Shown in pieces: positions 23,265 to 25,217 of a DNA stretch of 25,217 nucleotides. Within the stretch, counting starts at the first letter, position 1; each line of letters opens with the position of its first letter. The translations under genes and the position numbers were made by a program. A model generated the notes under the pieces. That model was not told where the DNA came from. It did no database searches and saw nothing but the letters and a program-made list of their open reading frames with translations. This DNA comes from an uncultured Chloroflexota bacterium (GTDB lineage Bacteria; Chloroflexota; Anaerolineae; Aggregatilineales; Phototrophicaceae). The DNA is taken from assembly GCA_937974245.1 (NCBI GenBank), contig CALJKV010000004.1, positions 1-25,217 on the forward strand, given 5' to 3'.

Positions 23265-24554
23265 ATGCCGCACATTTTTATCAGCTATGCCAAGAAGGAC
23301 ACACGCAAGCTGGCCGAAGCGATTTTCGAGTCACTTCATAGGATTCCAGATGTAACCGCCTGGATGGACAAGTCACTGGAGGCCGACGAAAGTTGGGCGC
23401 TTCAGATTCAGCAGGAGATTGATCGCGCCGACTATGTGATTGTGCTCTTATCACCCGATGTCAATCGCCCGATCACCGAAACACAGCGGCGCAGCTTCGT
23501 CCTCAACGAGATAGACTACGCCCAGCAGGACAACAAACCCATCCTGCCCGTGATGGCGCAGACGACCAAGATGCCGGTACAGATCGCAGGTATCCAGTAT
23601 ATTGACCTGCGCGACAGCCCGAACGATCCCACATCGGTTGTTGAGCGGGTCTGCCGCCGATTCGATCTACTGACGCCCACCGAGCGAATGCGGCGCGATG
23701 CACAGGAGCAGTTTCAGCGCGAGCGTGCAGCACAAGCCAGACAGGAGGAGGAACGTATGGCGACAGTCGAAACAGAATCGCCGCGTAAACCCACCCCTGC
23801 GCCTGCGCAACCCACCGCAGGGACACGGCCTGCCGTGTCGTCCGCCCTCCTGCCAACGCCTTTCGCCTGGATTGACATTCCTGGCAAAGGCTACAGCATC
23901 GCAAAATATCCTATCACCAACGCGCAGTTTGCCAGATTCATCGAAGCAGACGGGTATAACCAGCAAAAATGGTGGACAGCCGAAGGCTGGCAGAAATGCC
24001 AGGAAGGCTGGCATTATGATGGCAGGTGGAAAGCATCAGGAACACCATGGACACAGCCCCGCTACTGGGGAGAGAGCAAATGGAACGGCGCGGAACAGCC
24101 GGTCGTGGGCGTATCGTGGTTTGAGGCGGTGGCGTTCTGCCTGTGGCTGAGCGAGGCGACCGGCGAAAAAATTATGCTGCCAACGGAAGAACAGTGGCAG
24201 TATGCCGCGCAGGGGGATGATGGGCGAACCTATCCCTGGGGGAAAGATTGGGATTGTAAACGCTGCAACAATTCGGTGAAACCGTGCGATAGCAATGTGA
24301 CCACACCTGTGACACAATATGAGGGAAAGCACAAAGGCGACAGTCCGTTCGGGGTAGTGGATATGGCGGGCAACGTGACGGAGTGGTGCCTGACGGACTA
24401 TGACAACAAGACCAATGACTTTAATAGTAATGCTAAAAATCGCGTGCTTCGCGGCGGCTCGTGGTTCAACAGTAATTCTGATTACTTCCACTGCGACTAC
24501 TGCGGCTGGATCAATCCGCACAAAGGGGGCGGTTTTCGCGTTTCCCACTCTTAA
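23265..24554 (+). CDS. TIR - FGE/sulfatase-modifying-like fusion, likely DGR target protein
   Basis: The 429-residue product has an N-terminal TIR domain (1-135): HIFISYAKKDTRKLAEAI, VIVLLSPDV and SFVLNEIDYAQQDNKPILPV, with E82 at the position of the NADase catalytic glutamate. A charged, probably coiled segment (138-165) and a proline/alanine linker (166-198) follow. The rest (199-429) is an FGE-sulfatase (formylglycine-generating-enzyme-like, C-type-lectin fold) domain: YSIAKYPITNAQFARFI, PVVGVSWFEAVAFCLWLSEATGEKIMLPTEEQWQYAA, YPWGKDWD, DMAGNVTEWC and RVLRGGSW. The true-FGE catalytic cysteine pair is not in its usual place, so the domain more likely binds ligand than acts as an enzyme. The last ~30 codons look diversified. 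The probable job is a recognition domain coupled to a TIR signalling or NAD-cleaving head. The ribosome site is weak. Confidence 0.85.
   Translation: MPHIFISYAKKDTRKLAEAIFESLHRIPDVTAWMDKSLEADESWALQIQQEIDRADYVIVLLSPDVNRPITETQRRSFVLNEIDYAQQDNKPILPVMAQTTKMPVQIAGIQYIDLRDSPNDPTSVVERVCRRFDLLTPTERMRRDAQEQFQRERAAQARQEEERMATVETESPRKPTPAPAQPTAGTRPAVSSALLPTPFAWIDIPGKGYSIAKYPITNAQFARFIEADGYNQQKWWTAEGWQKCQEGWHYDGRWKASGTPWTQPRYWGESKWNGAEQPVVGVSWFEAVAFCLWLSEATGEKIMLPTEEQWQYAAQGDDGRTYPWGKDWDCKRCNNSVKPCDSNVTTPVTQYEGKHKGDSPFGVVDMAGNVTEWCLTDYDNKTNDFNSNAKNRVLRGGSWFNSNSDYFHCDYCGWINPHKGGGFRVSHS
24465..24530 (+). other. Candidate DGR variable region at the TIR-FGE C-terminus
   Basis: After the conserved RVLRGGSW, 16 of the next 17 codons (24465-24515) end in a pyrimidine, and 11 of them are NNC (TTC, AAC, TAC, TTC, CAC, TGC, GAC, TAC, TGC, GGC, ATC). 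FGE-fold DGR targets have AAC/AAT-rich template codons here, and adenine-directed mutagenesis turns them into such mixed NNC/NNT sets. The conserved GFRV then resumes at 24531. No template repeat or reverse transcriptase lies within the window. Confidence 0.5.
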
Positions 24555-24569
24555 CGGGTGCTGTGTACA

Positions 24570-24597
24570 CCCTTACACGACAATCCTGCCGTAAGGG
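24570..24597. repeat. Inverted repeat after the TIR-FGE gene
   Basis: CCCTTAC (24570-24576) and GTAAGGG (24591-24597) form a 7-bp stem with a 14-base loop, 16 bases past the stop. A smaller GGGTG/CACCC stem (24556-24572) overlaps it. Without a T-run it is a poor terminator. Hairpins just past a variable region help some DGR systems, so it is noted. Confidence 0.4.
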
Positions 24598-24675
24598 CGC
24601 GCTAATGCAGTCTGCAATTCAACACGGAGATAAACCGGGCGGTCATACGCCTATCGAATCGCCCTAAAATCAGGA

Positions 24676-24699
24676 GTAGGGGTTCAACATGTTGAACCC
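24676..24699 (+). repeat. GTAG plus perfect 20-base palindrome upstream of the RAYT gene
   Basis: GTAG (24676-24679) is followed at once by a perfect palindrome, GGGTTCAACATGTTGAACCC (24680-24699). GTAG at the foot of a hairpin is the recognition signature of REP elements cut by RAYT transposases, and a RAYT gene begins 41 bases further on. It is most likely the element family mobilised by that protein. Confidence 0.7.
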
Positions 24700-24740
24700 G
24701 CCCCCAAACCACCACACCCATAGAGAAAGTGCCACGCCCC

Positions 24741-25217
24741 ATGCCCCTTTACACACGCAAAAACAGCCTGCGTCTCCAGGGGTACGATTATTCGCAATCG
24801 GGTGCCTATTTCGTGACCATTTGCACCCATGAGCGGGCGCATCTGTTCGGCGAAATTGAAGATGGCGAAATGCGGCCATCGAAATTAGGGGAAATCGCAG
24901 CGGCTTGTTGGATGGGCATTCCCGCGCATTATCCGCGTGTCGAGTTGGCTGGTTTCGTCATCATGCCGAATCATCTGCACGGTATTCTCGTCTTGCATGG
25001 TGAGAATCAGCACACACTCAGCCGTATCGTCGCCGGTTACAAAGGCGCCGTGACCCATCATGCCAAGCGTGCCACCATCGGCATTGATTTGGAAACCCCT
25101 CTCTGGCAGCGCAATTTTCATGATCGCATCATCCGCAGCGAACATGAATATGAAACCATCGCTGCCTATATAACCAATGGTGCAAGTCATAACGAGAACT
25201 CGGCAATACTGAGTGTG
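24741..25217 (+). mobile_element. REP-associated tyrosine transposase (RAYT), 3' end outside window
   Basis: An open frame of 159 codons from the ATG at 24741 reaches the window edge without a stop. It is a Y1-transposase (IS200-like, PF01797 type) of the RAYT group: SLRLQGYDYSQSGAYFVTIC near the N-terminus, the HUH metal motif in VIMPNHLHGILVL (about 74-86), LWQRNFHDRII (about 122-132) and a catalytic-tyrosine helix with EHEYETIAAYITNG (about 136-149). HUH nucleases of this group nick single-stranded DNA at GTAG next to a REP hairpin. The usual YIxxNP near the end reads YITNGA. No clear ribosome site precedes the ATG. RAYTs are normally single-copy domesticated genes rather than active insertion sequences; whether this one is intact cannot be seen. 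Confidence 0.88.

Noticed and set aside
24555..24740. A DGR template repeat directly after the variable region
   Set aside because: No stretch here resembles 24462-24554 apart from short coincidental matches, so the template, if any, is outside the window.
24885..25190. A 101-codon minus-strand open frame inside the RAYT gene
   Set aside because: The plus strand here encodes the conserved HUH and tyrosine regions of the transposase, so the minus frame is a shadow.
1..25217. CRISPR array, tRNA or rRNA genes
   Set aside because: I saw no regularly spaced repeats, no tRNA cloverleaf core and no rRNA-like stretches. A covariance-model search would settle it for tRNA and small RNAs.

Overview
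The window (25,217 bases, moderately GC-rich) reads as chromosomal DNA of a bacterium, most likely a Chloroflexota (Anaerolineae-like) member. This assignment is an inference. It rests on the overall style of the proteins, on an L32 plus Rho neighbourhood, on signalling proteins of CHAT/STAND/TPR and TIR/FGE type, and on a branched-chain amino acid transporter whose binding protein has no lipobox. No rRNA or tRNA gene was recognised, so the lineage cannot be fixed from this window.

Layout. Bases 1-2850 hold a multi-pass membrane protein (minus strand), then a threonine aldolase gene overlapping a CPBP-like membrane protein that has lost most of its metal-site residues. An intrinsic terminator separates these from etfB-etfA (electron transfer flavoprotein; etfB starts at TTG). 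Next come a stand-alone receiver-domain protein, a signal-peptide/CARDB-like/one-TM protein of unknown role, ribosomal protein L32 (GTG start), and rho with a long C-rich leader. A 1,218-residue CHAT (caspase-like)-STAND NTPase-TPR protein follows; it is a candidate immune or cell-death effector. On the minus strand the complete transporter operon reads livK-livH-livM-livG-livF from right to left (17917 to 12986), with a hairpin between livK and livH that is fully paired only in the transcribed strand. Upstream lie prs (GTG start, own terminator), a VIT/CCC1-type metal transporter (plus), a secreted PPC-like protein (minus) and a double-VOC-domain protein (minus) whose promoter carries two related inverted half-sites.

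The right end (about 21.9-25.2 kb) is the accessory part. It contains a decayed C-terminal relic of an isoprenylcysteine-methyltransferase-like gene, a streptomycin 6-kinase-like APH gene, a TIR-FGE fusion whose last ~30 codons look like the variable region of a diversity-generating retroelement (DGR) target, and a REP-associated tyrosine transposase (RAYT) that runs off the window. The RAYT is preceded by a perfect 20-base palindrome with a GTAG tetranucleotide at its foot. A second GTAG-footed hairpin lies after the CHAT gene, so the genome probably carries a dispersed REP family.

The strongest leads for something undescribed are: (1) the TIR-FGE protein with a DGR-like hypervariable tail; (2) the RAYT with GTAG-palindrome elements; (3) the CHAT-STAND-TPR protein sitting among housekeeping genes. 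No reverse transcriptase, template repeat or accessory DGR gene is inside the window, so the DGR reading is a prediction.
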